DNA of 64,000 nucleotides from Bos javanicus (GCF_032452875.1 NC_083868.1:39226537-39290536); one strand, 5' to 3'. Counted from the stretch's first letter, positions 1-12,876 are shown. The notes: generated by a model not told the origin, from the letters alone. Numbers and translations: made by a program.

Positions 1-317
1 ACCTTCATCCATAGTTCTTCAGGCAGTCTGTCTATCAGATCTAGTCCCTTAAATCTACCTCTGACTTCCACTGTATAATCATAAGGGATTTGATTTAGGT
101 CGTACCTGAATGGTCTAATGGTTTTCCCTATTATCTTCTATCTAAGTCTGAATTTGGCAATAAGGAGTTCATGATCTGAGCAACAGTCAGCTCCTGGTCT
201 TGTTTTTGCTGACTGTATAGAACTCTTCATCTTTGGCTGCAAAGAATATAATCAATCTTATTTCGGTGTTGACCATCTGGTAATGTCCATGTGTAGAGCC
301 TTCTCGTGTGCTGTTGG
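1..317 (-). mobile_element. BovB LINE, 5'-truncated end of the copy spanning the window's left edge
   Basis: On the minus strand this encodes the C-terminal part of the BovB apurinic-type endonuclease and the linker to the RT; the SDHELL stretch of the endonuclease is readable near 160-185. Homology to the full BovB at 12877-16620 stops near 317, where that copy continues and this one changes to unrelated sequence. The element is therefore 5' truncated here. Its 3' part lies outside the window. Confidence 0.92.
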
Positions 318-600
318 GAGTTTAGCATACTGAATTCAGTGAACTGAGTTCAGTACACTCTCTCAACTGGGGAAATTGATTTTTCCTTAATATTGTTGGC
401 TTGGCAGTACAGTAAGTCCCCAAATTCTTTTTTTTTTTCCCCAGGTTCTTATATTGATTTAAAATGTAGAAAACACAAATCAAAAGCTATCAGATTTCCT
501 CCTTGTTTTTTCCTTTTTCCATATTCATTTTTCGAGGCAGTGAAAAAAGAGCCAATAAAATAGTTACGTAGAAAGTAACAATATTGATTAATATCCTCTG

Positions 601-757
601 TTGTAGATATTTTACAGATAAAAGACAAAGTTCAGAGAGGGTAAGTTATGTGTTCAAAATGGCACTAATCAAAGTAGTGAATCCAAAGCATAAATCCAAG
701 TTTTCTGACTATAGTATTTGACATTTTCCAGTATACTATTATCTTCCTCAGTGGTTT
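601..757 (-). mobile_element. MIR SINE relic (unit 1)
   Basis: The stretch reads as the reverse complement of MIR: the 'ttttacagataa..agacaaagttcagagagggtaag' type core, followed by a decayed 'tctgactatagtatttgacattttccagtatactat' region. Old and diverged. The same relic recurs at about 4306, 8012 and 11717 as part of the array. Confidence 0.7.
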
Positions 758-798
758 ACAAAGTAGATTTGATAATTGAAATGATGACATAGAACAAG

Positions 799-930
799 AT
801 GGTTGGATTGCATCACTGACTCAATGGACATGAGTTTGAGCAAGCTCCAGGAGATGGTGAACGACAGGGAAGCCTGGCATGCTGCGGTCCATTGGCTTTC
901 AAAACATCAGACATGACTGAGCAACTGAAC
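799..930 (+). mobile_element. Bov-A-type SINE monomer / BovB 3' tail (unit 1)
   Basis: It begins with the 'ggttggatngcatcactgac' phrase and ends 'gactgagcaactgaac', the shared 3' end of BovB and Bov-A. It has no tRNA head. Duplicates occur at 4504-4635, 8210-8341 and 11915-12046. Confidence 0.85.
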
Positions 931-954
931 AATGACAACAACAGAAATGATAAA

Positions 955-1760
955 TTATATATTGATATCATTAAAATGTTGGTTCTTTACAAATTGATCT
1001 ATAGATTGAATGCAATTTCAATCAAAATTGTGCAAATTGTTTTGTGGGCATTGATAAATTGATTTTAAAGTTTATAGGGAAAGGCAAAAGATCCAAAATA
1101 GACAGTAAAACATTAAAGAAAAATCAAGTCAGAAGACTGATGCTGCTCTACTTAAACTTACTATAAAGCCAAGACAGTGCAGTATTAATGAAACACAAAT
1201 AGATCAGTGGAATAGAACACAAATATAGTCACCTGATCTGTGGCAAGAGTGATTCAATGAAGAAAAGATAGTCTTTTCAATGCCATTGGAAAAAACAGGA
1301 TAACCACATACAAAAATATATTAATAAATAAACCTAGACACACACCTTATTCCTTTCACAAAAAAGAATTCAAAATAGAACACAGACCTAAATGTAAAAT
1401 GCAAAGCTATAAAACTCCTGGAAAATAGTATGAATATCTAGATGACCTCGCGTTTCAGTGTGCCTTTCTAAATACAATATCCAAAGCACTATCCAAGAAA
1501 AAAAAGAATTGAGAGTTGGGCTTCATGAAATTAAAATTGCTCTGAGAAATACACCATTAAATAAATGAAAATACAAGTCACAGATCTAGAAAAATGTCTC
1601 TGCAAAAATGCCTCTGGAAAAATGTCTCTTTTAAAGGACTTAAAAGACTGGCATTAAGAATATACAAAGAACACTTAAAACTCAACAGTGAGAAAACAAA
1701 TGACCCAATTTATAAATAGGCAAAGATTTGAACAGACACCTCACCAAAGAAGATATATCA
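955..1760 (+). mobile_element. Old L1 relic, distal ORF2 region (unit 1)
   Basis: The plus strand resembles the last third of mammalian L1 ORF2: stretches like 'agatcagtggaatagaac', 'ctataaaactcctggaaaatag' and the 'caaatgacccaatttataaataggcaaagatttgaacagacacctcaccaaagaagatata' region, all with stops. The L1 is cut at 1760 by the BovB 3' end. In unit 4 its continuation appears beyond the full-length BovB at 16640-17430, so BovB landed in this L1. Confidence 0.85.
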
Positions 1761-4023
1761 GATCAGATCAGTCGCTCAGTCCTGTCTGACTCTTCACAAC
1801 CCCATGAATCGCAGCATGCCAGGCCTCCCTGTCCATCACCAACTCCCGGAGTTCACTCAGACTCATGTCCATCGAGTCAGTGATGCCATCCAGCCATCTC
1901 ATCCTCTGTCGGCCCCTTCCCCTCCTGCCCCCAATCCCCCCAGCATCAGAGTCTTTTATAATGAGTCAACTCTTCGCATGAGGTGGCCAAAGTACTGGAG
2001 TTTCAGCTTTAGCATCATTCCTTCCAAAGAAATCCCAGGGCTGATCTCCTTCAGAATGGACTGATTGAATCCCCTTGCAGTCCAAGGGACTCTCAAGAGT
2101 CTTCTCCAAAACCACAGTTCAAAAGCATCAATTCTTTGGCACTCAGCCTTCTTCACAGTCCAACTCTCACATCCATACATGACCACTGGAAAAACCATAG
2201 CCTTGACTAGACGGACCTTTGTTGGCAAAGTAATGTCTCTGCTATCTAGGTTGGTCATAACTTTCCTTCCAAGGAGTAAGCATCTTTTAATTTCATGGCT
2301 GCAGTCACCATCTGCGGTGATTTTGGAGCTCCAAAAAATAAAGTCTGACACTGTTTCCACTGTTTCCCCATCTATTTCCCATGAAGTGCTGGGACCGGAT
2401 GCCATGATCTTGGTTTTCTGAATGTTGAGCTTTAAGCCAACTTTTTCACTCTCCACTTTCACTTTCATCAAGAGGCTTTTGAGTTCCTCTTCACTTTCTG
2501 CCATAAGGGTGGTGTCATCTGCATATCTGAGGTTATTGATATTTCTCCCGGCAATCTTGATTCCAGCTTGTGCTTCTTCCAGTCCAGCGTTTCTCATGAT
2601 GTACTCTGCATAGAAGTTAAATCAGCAGGGTGACAGTATACAGCCTTGATGTACTCCCTTTCCTATTTGGAACCAGTCTGTTGCTCCATGTCCAGTTCTA
2701 ACTGTTGCTTCCTGACTTGCATACAGATTTTTCAAGAGGCAGGTCAGGTGGTCTGGTATTCCCATCTCTTTCAGAATTTTCCACAGTTTCTTGTGATCCA
2801 CACAGTCAAAGGCTTTGGCATAGTCAAGAAAGAAGAAATAGATGTTTTTCTGGAATTCTGTTGCTTTTTCCATGATCCAGAGGATGTTGCAATTTGATCC
2901 TTGGTTCCTCTGCATTTTCTAAAACCAACTTGAACATCAGGAAGTTCACGGTTCACATATTGCTGAAGCCTGGCTTGGAGAATTTTGAGCATTACTTTAC
3001 TAGCGTGTGAGATGAGTGCAATTGTGAGGTAGTTTGAGCATTCTTTGGCATTGCCTTTCTTTGGGATTGGAATGAAAACTGACCTTTTCCAGTCCTGTGG
3101 CCACTGCTGAGTTTTCCAAATTTGCTGGCATATTGAGGGCAGCACTTTCACAGCATCATCTTTCAGGATTTGGAATAGTTCAACTGGAATTCCATCACCT
3201 CCACTAGCTTTGTTCATAGTGATTCTTTCTAAGGCCCACTTGCCTTCATATTCCAGGATGTCTGGCTCTAGGTCAGTGATCACATCATCGTGATTATCTG
3301 GGTCGTGAAGATCTTTTTTGTACAGGTCTTCTGTGTATTCTTGCCGCCTCTTCTTAATATCTTCTGCTTCTGTTAGGTCCATAGCATTTCTGTCCTTTAT
3401 CGAGCTCATCTTTGCATGAAATATTCCCTTGGTATCTCTAATTTTCTTCAAGAGATCTCTAGTATTTCCCATTCTGTTTTTTTCCTCTATTTCTTTGCAT
3501 GGATCACTGAGGAAGGCTTTCTTATCTCTCCTTGCTATTCTTTGGAACTCTGCATTCAAATGCTTATATCTTTCCTTTTCTCCTTTGCTTTTCGCTTCTC
3601 GTCTTTTCACAGCTATTGTAAGGCCTATCAGACAGCCATTTTGCTCTTTTTTGGATTTCTTTTCCATGAGCTGGTCTTGATCCCTGTCTCCTGTACAGTG
3701 TCATAAACCTTCATCCATAGTTCTTCAGGCAGTCTGTCTATCAGATCTAGTCCCTTAAATCTACCTCTGACTTCCACTGTATAATCATAAGGGATTTGAT
3801 TTAGGTCGTACCTGAATGGTCTAATGGTTTTCCCTATTATCTTCTATCTAAGTCTGAATTTGGCAATAAGGAGTTCATGATCTGAGCAACAGTCAGCTCC
3901 TGGTCTTGTTTTTGCTGACTGTATAGAACTCTTCATCTTTGGCTGCAAAGAATATAATCAATCTTATTTCGGTGTTGACCATCTGGTAATGTCCATGTGT
4001 AGAGCCTTCTCTTGTGCTGTTGG
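1761..4023 (-). mobile_element. BovB LINE, hybrid copy bridging units 1 and 2
   Basis: The 3' end is on the left (GATCA repeats at 1761), inserted in the L1 relic. The 5' end is truncated at about 4023. It covers the RT region and the C-terminal end of the endonuclease. The left flank matches that of the full-length BovB of unit 4, while the right, truncated flank does not. The copy therefore looks like a recombinant of two BovB elements rather than an independent insertion. Confidence 0.95.
1956..3667 (-). pseudogene. Broken BovB reverse transcriptase (unit 1)
   Basis: Three minus-strand frames together cover the RT. The 298-codon frame (3667-2771) carries the linker, then 'GDGIPVELFQ', 'FIPIPKKGN' and 'VGFRKCRGTKDQI'. 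The 97-codon frame (2915-2622) has 'FLDYAKAFDCVDH' and 'GVHQGCILSPC'. The 213-codon frame (2597-1956) has the catalytic YADD at residues 25-28 and the thumb. Compared with the copy at 33.4-35.1 kb, one G is missing near 2890 (frameshift), a TGA lies at 2622-2624, and 12 bp (four residues) are missing near 2248, between 'tgct' repeats. Not functional. Confidence 0.95.
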
Positions 4024-5465
4024 GAGTTTAGCGTACTGAATTCAGTGAACTGAGTTCAGTACACTCTCTCAACTGGGGAAATTGATTTTTCCTTAATATT
4101 GTTGGCTTGGCAGTACATTAAGTCCCCAAATTCTTTTTTTTTCCCCCAGGTTCTTATATTGATTTAAAATGTAGAAAACACAAATCAAAAGCTATCAGAT
4201 TTCCTCCTTGTTTTTTCCTTTTTCCATATTCATTTTTCGAGGCAGTGAAAAAAGAGCCAATAAAATAGTTACGTAGAAAGTAACAATATTGATTAATATC
4301 CTCTGTTGTAGATATTTTACAGATAAAAGACAAAGTTCAGAGAGGGTAAGTTATGTGTTCAAAATGGCACTAATCAAAGTAGTGAATCCAAAGCATAAAT
4401 CCAAGTTTTCTGACTATAGTATTTGACATTTTCCAGTATACTATTATCTTCCTCAGTGGTTTACAAAGTAGATTTGATAATTGAAATGATGACATAGAAC
4501 AAGATGGTTGGATTGCATCACTGACTCAATGGACATGAGTTTGAGCAAGCTCCAGGAGATGGTGAACGACAGGGAAGCCTGGCATGCTGCGGTCCATTGG
4601 CTTTCAAAACATCAGACATGACTGAGCAACTGAACAATGACAACAACAGAAATGATAAATTATATATTGATATCATTAAAATGTTGGTTCTTTACAAATT
4701 GATCTATAGATTGAATGCAATTTCAATCAAAATTGTGCAAATTGTTTTGTGGGCATTGATAAATTGATTTTAAAGTTTATAGGGAAAGGCAAAAGATCCA
4801 AAATAGACAGTAAAACATTAAAGAAAAATCAAGTCAGAAGACTGATGCTGCTCTACTTAAACTTACTATAAAGCCAAGACAGTGCAGTATTAATGAAACA
4901 CAAATAGATCAGTGGAATAGAACACAAATATAGTCACCTGATCTGTGGCAAGAGTGATTCAATGAAGAAAAGATAGTCTTTTCAATGCCATTGGAAAAAA
5001 CAGGATAACCACATACAAAAATATATTAATAAATAAACCTAGACACACACCTTATTCCTTTCACAAAAAAGAATTCAAAATAGAACACAGACCTAAATGT
5101 AAAATGCAAAGCTATAAAACTCCTGGAAAATAGTATGAATATCTAGATGACCTCGCGTTTCAGTGTGCCTTTCTAAATACAATATCCAAAGCACTATCCA
5201 AGAAAAAAAAGAATTGAGAGTTGGGCTTCATGAAATTAAAATTGCTCTGAGAAATACACCATTAAATAAATGAAAATACAAGTCACAGATCTAGAAAAAT
5301 GTCTCTGCAAAAATGCCTCTGGAAAAATGTCTCTTTTAAAGGACTTAAAAGACTGGCATTAAGAATATACAAAGAACACTTAAAACTCAACAGTGAGAAA
5401 ACAAATGACCCAATTTATAAATAGGCAAAGATTTGAACAGACACCTCACCAAAGAAGATATATCA
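4024..5465. repeat. Unit 2 spacer
   Basis: Duplicate of 318-1760: MIR relic at 4306-4462 (-), Bov-A monomer at 4504-4635 (+), old L1 relic at 4660-5465 (+). The homopolymer block at about 4134-4147 is 9 T + 5 C, against 11 T + 4 C in unit 1. Confidence 0.9.
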
Positions 5466-7729
5466 GATCAGATCAGTCGCTCAGTCCTGTCTGACTCTTC
5501 ACAACCCCATGAATCGCAGCATGCCAGGCCTCCCTGTCCATCACCAACTCCCGGAGTTCACTCAGACTCATGTCCATCGAGTCAGTGATGCCATCCAGCC
5601 ATCTCATCCTCTGTCGGCCCCTTCCCCTCCTGCCCCCAATCCCCCCCAGCATCAGAGTCTTTTATAATGAGTCAACTCTTCGCATGAGGTGGCCAAAGTA
5701 CTGGAGTTTCAGCTTTAGCATCATTCCTTCCAAAGAAATCCCAGGGCTGATCTCCTTCAGAATGGACTGATTGAATCCCCTTGCAGTCCAAGGGACTCTC
5801 AAGAGTCTTCTCCAAAACCACAGTTCAAAAGCATCAATTCTTTGGCACTCAGCCTTCTTCACAGTCCAACTCTCACATCCATACATGACCACTGGAAAAA
5901 CCATAGCCTTGACTAGACGGACCTTTGTTGGCAAAGTAATGTCTCTGCTATCTAGGTTGGTCATAACTTTCCTTCCAAGGAGTAAGCATCTTTTAATTTC
6001 ATGGCTGCAGTCACCATCTGCGGTGATTTTGGAGCTCCAAAAAATAAAGTCTGACACTGTTTCCACTGTTTCCCCATCTATTTCCCATGAAGTGCTGGGA
6101 CCGGATGCCATGATCTTGGTTTTCTGAATGTTGAGCTTTAAGCCAACTTTTTCACTCTCCACTTTCACTTTCATCAAGAGGCTTTTGAGTTCCTCTTCAC
6201 TTTCTGCCATAAGGGTGGTGTCATCTGCATATCTGAGGTTATTGATATTTCTCCCGGCAATCTTGATTCCAGCTTGTGCTTCTTCCAGTCCAGCGTTTCT
6301 CATGATGTACTCTGCATAGAAGTTAAATCAGCAGGGTGACAGTATACAGCCTTGATGTACTCCCTTTCCTATTTGGAACCAGTCTGTTGCTCCATGTCCA
6401 GTTCTAACTGTTGCTTCCTGACTTGCATACAGATTTTTCAAGAGGCAGGTCAGGTGGTCTGGTATTCCCATCTCTTTCAGAATTTTCCACAGTTTCTTGT
6501 GATCCACACAGTCAAAGGCTTTGGCATAGTCAAGAAAGAAGAAATAGATGTTTTTCTGGAATTCTGTTGCTTTTTCCATGATCCAGAGGATGTTGCAATT
6601 TGATCCTTGGTTCCTCTGCATTTTCTAAAACCAACTTGAACATCAGGAAGTTCACGGTTCACATATTGCTGAAGCCTGGCTTGGAGAATTTTGAGCATTA
6701 CTTTACTAGCGTGTGAGATGAGTGCAATTGTGAGGTAGTTTGAGCATTCTTTGGCATTGCCTTTCTTTGGGATTGGAATGAAAACTGACCTTTTCCAGTC
6801 CTGTGGCCACTGCTGAGTTTTCCAAATTTGCTGGCATATTGAGGGCAGCACTTTCACAGCATCATCTTTCAGGATTTGGAATAGTTCAACTGGAATTCCA
6901 TCACCTCCACTAGCTTTGTTCATAGTGATTCTTTCTAAGGCCCACTTGCCTTCATATTCCAGGATGTCTGGCTCTAGGTCAGTGATCACATCATCGTGAT
7001 TATCTGGGTCGTGAAGATCTTTTTTGTACAGGTCTTCTGTGTATTCTTGCCGCCTCTTCTTAATATCTTCTGCTTCTGTTAGGTCCATAGCATTTCTGTC
7101 CTTTATCGAGCTCATCTTTGCATGAAATATTCCCTTGGTATCTCTAATTTTCTTCAAGAGATCTCTAGTATTTCCCATTCTGTTTTTTTCCTCTATTTCT
7201 TTGCATGGATCACTGAGGAAGGCTTTCTTATCTCTCCTTGCTATTCTTTGGAACTCTGCATTCAAATGCTTATATCTTTCCTTTTCTCCTTTGCTTTTCG
7301 CTTCTCGTCTTTTCACAGCTATTGTAAGGCCTATCAGACAGCCATTTTGCTCTTTTTTGGATTTCTTTTCCATGAGCTGGTCTTGATCCCTGTCTCCTGT
7401 ACAGTGTCATAAACCTTCATCCATAGTTCTTCAGGCAGTCTGTCTATCAGATCTAGTCCCTTAAATCTACCTCTGACTTCCACTGTATAATCATAAGGGA
7501 TTTGATTTAGGTCGTACCTGAATGGTCTAATGGTTTTCCCTATTATCTTCTATCTAAGTCTGAATTTGGCAATAAGGAGTTCATGATCTGAGCAACAGTC
7601 AGCTCCTGGTCTTGTTTTTGCTGACTGTATAGAACTCTTCATCTTTGGCTGCAAAGAATATAATCAATCTTATTTCGGTGTTGACCATCTGGTAATGTCC
7701 ATGTGTAGAGCCTTCTCTTGTGCTGTTGG
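5466..7729 (-). mobile_element. BovB LINE, hybrid copy bridging units 2 and 3
   Basis: Near-exact duplicate of 1761-4023. The RT remnants lie at 7373-6477, 6621-6328 and 6303-5662, with the same missing G, the same TGA (6328-6330) and the same 12-bp loss. These lesions therefore predate the duplication. The C-run at about 5640-5646 is 7 long. Confidence 0.95.
5662..7373 (-). pseudogene. Broken BovB reverse transcriptase (unit 2)
   Basis: Same three frames and lesions as unit 1; the translated fragments of 298, 97 and 213 residues are identical to those of units 1 and 3. Identity at the protein level reflects duplication, not selection, because the stops and the frameshift are copied too. Confidence 0.94.
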
Positions 7730-9171
7730 GAGTTTAGCGTACTGAATTCAGTGAACTGAGTTCAGTACACTCTCTCAACTGGGGAAATTGATTTTTCCTT
7801 AATATTGTTGGCTTGGCAGTACATTAAGTCCCCAAATTCTTTTTTTTTCCCCCAGGTTCTTATATTGATTTAAAATGTAGAAAACACAAATCAAAAGCTA
7901 TCAGATTTCCTCCTTGTTTTTTCCTTTTTCCATATTCATTTTTCGAGGCAGTGAAAAAAGAGCCAATAAAATAGTTACGTAGAAAGTAACAATATTGATT
8001 AATATCCTCTGTTGTAGATATTTTACAGATAAAAGACAAAGTTCAGAGAGGGTAAGTTATGTGTTCAAAATGGCACTAATCAAAGTAGTGAATCCAAAGC
8101 ATAAATCCAAGTTTTCTGACTATAGTATTTGACATTTTCCAGTATACTATTATCTTCCTCAGTGGTTTACAAAGTAGATTTGATAATTGAAATGATGACA
8201 TAGAACAAGATGGTTGGATTGCATCACTGACTCAATGGACATGAGTTTGAGCAAGCTCCAGGAGATGGTGAACGACAGGGAAGCCTGGCATGCTGCGGTC
8301 CATTGGCTTTCAAAACATCAGACATGACTGAGCAACTGAACAATGACAACAACAGAAATGATAAATTATATATTGATATCATTAAAATGTTGGTTCTTTA
8401 CAAATTGATCTATAGATTGAATGCAATTTCAATCAAAATTGTGCAAATTGTTTTGTGGGCATTGATAAATTGATTTTAAAGTTTATAGGGAAAGGCAAAA
8501 GATCCAAAATAGACAGTAAAACATTAAAGAAAAATCAAGTCAGAAGACTGATGCTGCTCTACTTAAACTTACTATAAAGCCAAGACAGTGCAGTATTAAT
8601 GAAACACAAATAGATCAGTGGAATAGAACACAAATATAGTCACCTGATCTGTGGCAAGAGTGATTCAATGAAGAAAAGATAGTCTTTTCAATGCCATTGG
8701 AAAAAACAGGATAACCACATACAAAAATATATTAATAAATAAACCTAGACACACACCTTATTCCTTTCACAAAAAAGAATTCAAAATAGAACACAGACCT
8801 AAATGTAAAATGCAAAGCTATAAAACTCCTGGAAAATAGTATGAATATCTAGATGACCTCGCGTTTCAGTGTGCCTTTCTAAATACAATATCCAAAGCAC
8901 TATCCAAGAAAAAAAAGAATTGAGAGTTGGGCTTCATGAAATTAAAATTGCTCTGAGAAATACACCATTAAATAAATGAAAATACAAGTCACAGATCTAG
9001 AAAAATGTCTCTGCAAAAATGCCTCTGGAAAAATGTCTCTTTTAAAGGACTTAAAAGACTGGCATTAAGAATATACAAAGAACACTTAAAACTCAACAGT
9101 GAGAAAACAAATGACCCAATTTATAAATAGGCAAAGATTTGAACAGACACCTCACCAAAGAAGATATATCA
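7730..9171. repeat. Unit 3 spacer
   Basis: Duplicate of 318-1760: MIR relic from about 8012 (-), Bov-A monomer 8210-8341 (+), old L1 relic 8366-9171 (+). It shares the unit-2 variants in the first few hundred bases. Confidence 0.9.
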
Positions 9172-11434
9172 GATCAGATCAGTCGCTCAGTCCTGTCTGA
9201 CTCTTCACAACCCCATGAATCGCAGCATGCCAGGCCTCCCTGTCCATCACCAACTCCCGGAGTTCACTCAGACTCATGTCCATCGAGTCAGTGATGCCAT
9301 CCAGCCATCTCATCCTCTGTCGGCCCCTTCCCCTCCTGCCCCCAATCCCCCCAGCATCAGAGTCTTTTATAATGAGTCAACTCTTCGCATGAGGTGGCCA
9401 AAGTACTGGAGTTTCAGCTTTAGCATCATTCCTTCCAAAGAAATCCCAGGGCTGATCTCCTTCAGAATGGACTGATTGAATCCCCTTGCAGTCCAAGGGA
9501 CTCTCAAGAGTCTTCTCCAAAACCACAGTTCAAAAGCATCAATTCTTTGGCACTCAGCCTTCTTCACAGTCCAACTCTCACATCCATACATGACCACTGG
9601 AAAAACCATAGCCTTGACTAGACGGACCTTTGTTGGCAAAGTAATGTCTCTGCTATCTAGGTTGGTCATAACTTTCCTTCCAAGGAGTAAGCATCTTTTA
9701 ATTTCATGGCTGCAGTCACCATCTGCGGTGATTTTGGAGCTCCAAAAAATAAAGTCTGACACTGTTTCCACTGTTTCCCCATCTATTTCCCATGAAGTGC
9801 TGGGACCGGATGCCATGATCTTGGTTTTCTGAATGTTGAGCTTTAAGCCAACTTTTTCACTCTCCACTTTCACTTTCATCAAGAGGCTTTTGAGTTCCTC
9901 TTCACTTTCTGCCATAAGGGTGGTGTCATCTGCATATCTGAGGTTATTGATATTTCTCCCGGCAATCTTGATTCCAGCTTGTGCTTCTTCCAGTCCAGCG
10001 TTTCTCATGATGTACTCTGCATAGAAGTTAAATCAGCAGGGTGACAGTATACAGCCTTGATGTACTCCCTTTCCTATTTGGAACCAGTCTGTTGCTCCAT
10101 GTCCAGTTCTAACTGTTGCTTCCTGACTTGCATACAGATTTTTCAAGAGGCAGGTCAGGTGGTCTGGTATTCCCATCTCTTTCAGAATTTTCCACAGTTT
10201 CTTGTGATCCACACAGTCAAAGGCTTTGGCATAGTCAAGAAAGAAGAAATAGATGTTTTTCTGGAATTCTGTTGCTTTTTCCATGATCCAGAGGATGTTG
10301 CAATTTGATCCTTGGTTCCTCTGCATTTTCTAAAACCAACTTGAACATCAGGAAGTTCACGGTTCACATATTGCTGAAGCCTGGCTTGGAGAATTTTGAG
10401 CATTACTTTACTAGCGTGTGAGATGAGTGCAATTGTGAGGTAGTTTGAGCATTCTTTGGCATTGCCTTTCTTTGGGATTGGAATGAAAACTGACCTTTTC
10501 CAGTCCTGTGGCCACTGCTGAGTTTTCCAAATTTGCTGGCATATTGAGGGCAGCACTTTCACAGCATCATCTTTCAGGATTTGGAATAGTTCAACTGGAA
10601 TTCCATCACCTCCACTAGCTTTGTTCATAGTGATTCTTTCTAAGGCCCACTTGCCTTCATATTCCAGGATGTCTGGCTCTAGGTCAGTGATCACATCATC
10701 GTGATTATCTGGGTCGTGAAGATCTTTTTTGTACAGGTCTTCTGTGTATTCTTGCCGCCTCTTCTTAATATCTTCTGCTTCTGTTAGGTCCATAGCATTT
10801 CTGTCCTTTATCGAGCTCATCTTTGCATGAAATATTCCCTTGGTATCTCTAATTTTCTTCAAGAGATCTCTAGTATTTCCCATTCTGTTTTTTTCCTCTA
10901 TTTCTTTGCATGGATCACTGAGGAAGGCTTTCTTATCTCTCCTTGCTATTCTTTGGAACTCTGCATTCAAATGCTTATATCTTTCCTTTTCTCCTTTGCT
11001 TTTCGCTTCTCGTCTTTTCACAGCTATTGTAAGGCCTATCAGACAGCCATTTTGCTCTTTTTTGGATTTCTTTTCCATGAGCTGGTCTTGATCCCTGTCT
11101 CCTGTACAGTGTCATAAACCTTCATCCATAGTTCTTCAGGCAGTCTGTCTATCAGATCTAGTCCCTTAAATCTACCTCTGACTTCCACTGTATAATCATA
11201 AGGGATTTGATTTAGGTCGTACCTGAATGGTCTAATGGTTTTCCCTATTATCTTCTATCTAAGTCTGAATTTGGCAATAAGGAGTTCATGATCTGAGCAA
11301 CAGTCAGCTCCTGGTCTTGTTTTTGCTGACTGTATAGAACTCTTCATCTTTGGCTGCAAAGAATATAATCAATCTTATTTCGGTGTTGACCATCTGGTAA
11401 TGTCCATGTGTAGAGCCTTCTCTTGTGCTGTTGG
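9172..11434 (-). mobile_element. BovB LINE, hybrid copy bridging units 3 and 4
   Basis: Near-exact duplicate of 1761-4023, with the 6-C form of the C-run (as unit 1). RT remnants lie at 11078-10182, 10326-10033 and 10008-9367. Confidence 0.95.
9367..11078 (-). pseudogene. Broken BovB reverse transcriptase (unit 3)
   Basis: Same frames and same inherited lesions as units 1 and 2. The TGA between the 97- and 213-codon pieces is at 10033-10035. Confidence 0.94.
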
Positions 11435-12876
11435 GAGTTTAGCGTACTGAATTCAGTGAACTGAGTTCAGTACACTCTCTCAACTGGGGAAATTGATTTT
11501 TCCTTAATATTGTTGGCTTGGCAGTACATTAAGTCCCCAAATTCTTTTTTTTTCCCCCAGGTTCTTATATTGATTTAAAATGTAGAAAACACAAATCAAA
11601 AGCTATCAGATTTCCTCCTTGTTTTTTCCTTTTTCCATATTCATTTTTCGAGGCAGTGAAAAAAGAGCCAATAAAATAGTTACGTAGAAAGTAACAATAT
11701 TGATTAATATCCTCTGTTGTAGATATTTTACAGATAAAAGACAAAGTTCAGAGAGGGTAAGTTATGTGTTCAAAATGGCACTAATCAAAGTAGTGAATCC
11801 AAAGCATAAATCCAAGTTTTCTGACTATAGTATTTGACATTTTCCAGTATACTATTATCTTCCTCAGTGGTTTACAAAGTAGATTTGATAATTGAAATGA
11901 TGACATAGAACAAGATGGTTGGATTGCATCACTGACTCAATGGACATGAGTTTGAGCAAGCTCCAGGAGATGGTGAACGACAGGGAAGCCTGGCATGCTG
12001 CGGTCCATTGGCTTTCAAAACATCAGACATGACTGAGCAACTGAACAATGACAACAACAGAAATGATAAATTATATATTGATATCATTAAAATGTTGGTT
12101 CTTTACAAATTGATCTATAGATTGAATGCAATTTCAATCAAAATTGTGCAAATTGTTTTGTGGGCATTGATAAATTGATTTTAAAGTTTATAGGGAAAGG
12201 CAAAAGATCCAAAATAGACAGTAAAACATTAAAGAAAAATCAAGTCAGAAGACTGATGCTGCTCTACTTAAACTTACTATAAAGCCAAGACAGTGCAGTA
12301 TTAATGAAACACAAATAGATCAGTGGAATAGAACACAAATATAGTCACCTGATCTGTGGCAAGAGTGATTCAATGAAGAAAAGATAGTCTTTTCAATGCC
12401 ATTGGAAAAAACAGGATAACCACATACAAAAATATATTAATAAATAAACCTAGACACACACCTTATTCCTTTCACAAAAAAGAATTCAAAATAGAACACA
12501 GACCTAAATGTAAAATGCAAAGCTATAAAACTCCTGGAAAATAGTATGAATATCTAGATGACCTCGCGTTTCAGTGTGCCTTTCTAAATACAATATCCAA
12601 AGCACTATCCAAGAAAAAAAAGAATTGAGAGTTGGGCTTCATGAAATTAAAATTGCTCTGAGAAATACACCATTAAATAAATGAAAATACAAGTCACAGA
12701 TCTAGAAAAATGTCTCTGCAAAAATGCCTCTGGAAAAATGTCTCTTTTAAAGGACTTAAAAGACTGGCATTAAGAATATACAAAGAACACTTAAAACTCA
12801 ACAGTGAGAAAACAAATGACCCAATTTATAAATAGGCAAAGATTTGAACAGACACCTCACCAAAGAAGATATATCA
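11435..12876. repeat. Unit 4 spacer
   Basis: Duplicate of 318-1760: MIR relic from about 11717 (-), Bov-A monomer 11915-12046 (+), old L1 relic 12071-12876 (+). Confidence 0.9.

Larger units (their letters stand above)
318..1760. repeat. Unit 1 spacer between BovB pieces
   Basis: This non-BovB part of the repeat unit holds about 280 bp of AT-rich sequence I do not recognise (318-600, with an 11-T run at 428-438), then a MIR relic, a short unassigned stretch, a Bov-A monomer and an old L1 relic. It recurs almost unchanged at 4024-5465, 7730-9171 and 11435-12876. Confidence 0.9.

Noticed and set aside
1804..2613. Plus-strand open frames of 63-118 codons opposite the BovB RT, repeated in each unit
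   Set aside because: They are antisense shadows of the BovB coding strand. They recur only because the unit is duplicated.
3416..3706. Hydrophobic plus-strand frames (83-96 codons) that look like membrane proteins
   Set aside because: Antisense of a Lys/Glu-rich BovB linker gives Phe/Leu/Ser-rich translations. They have no independent support.
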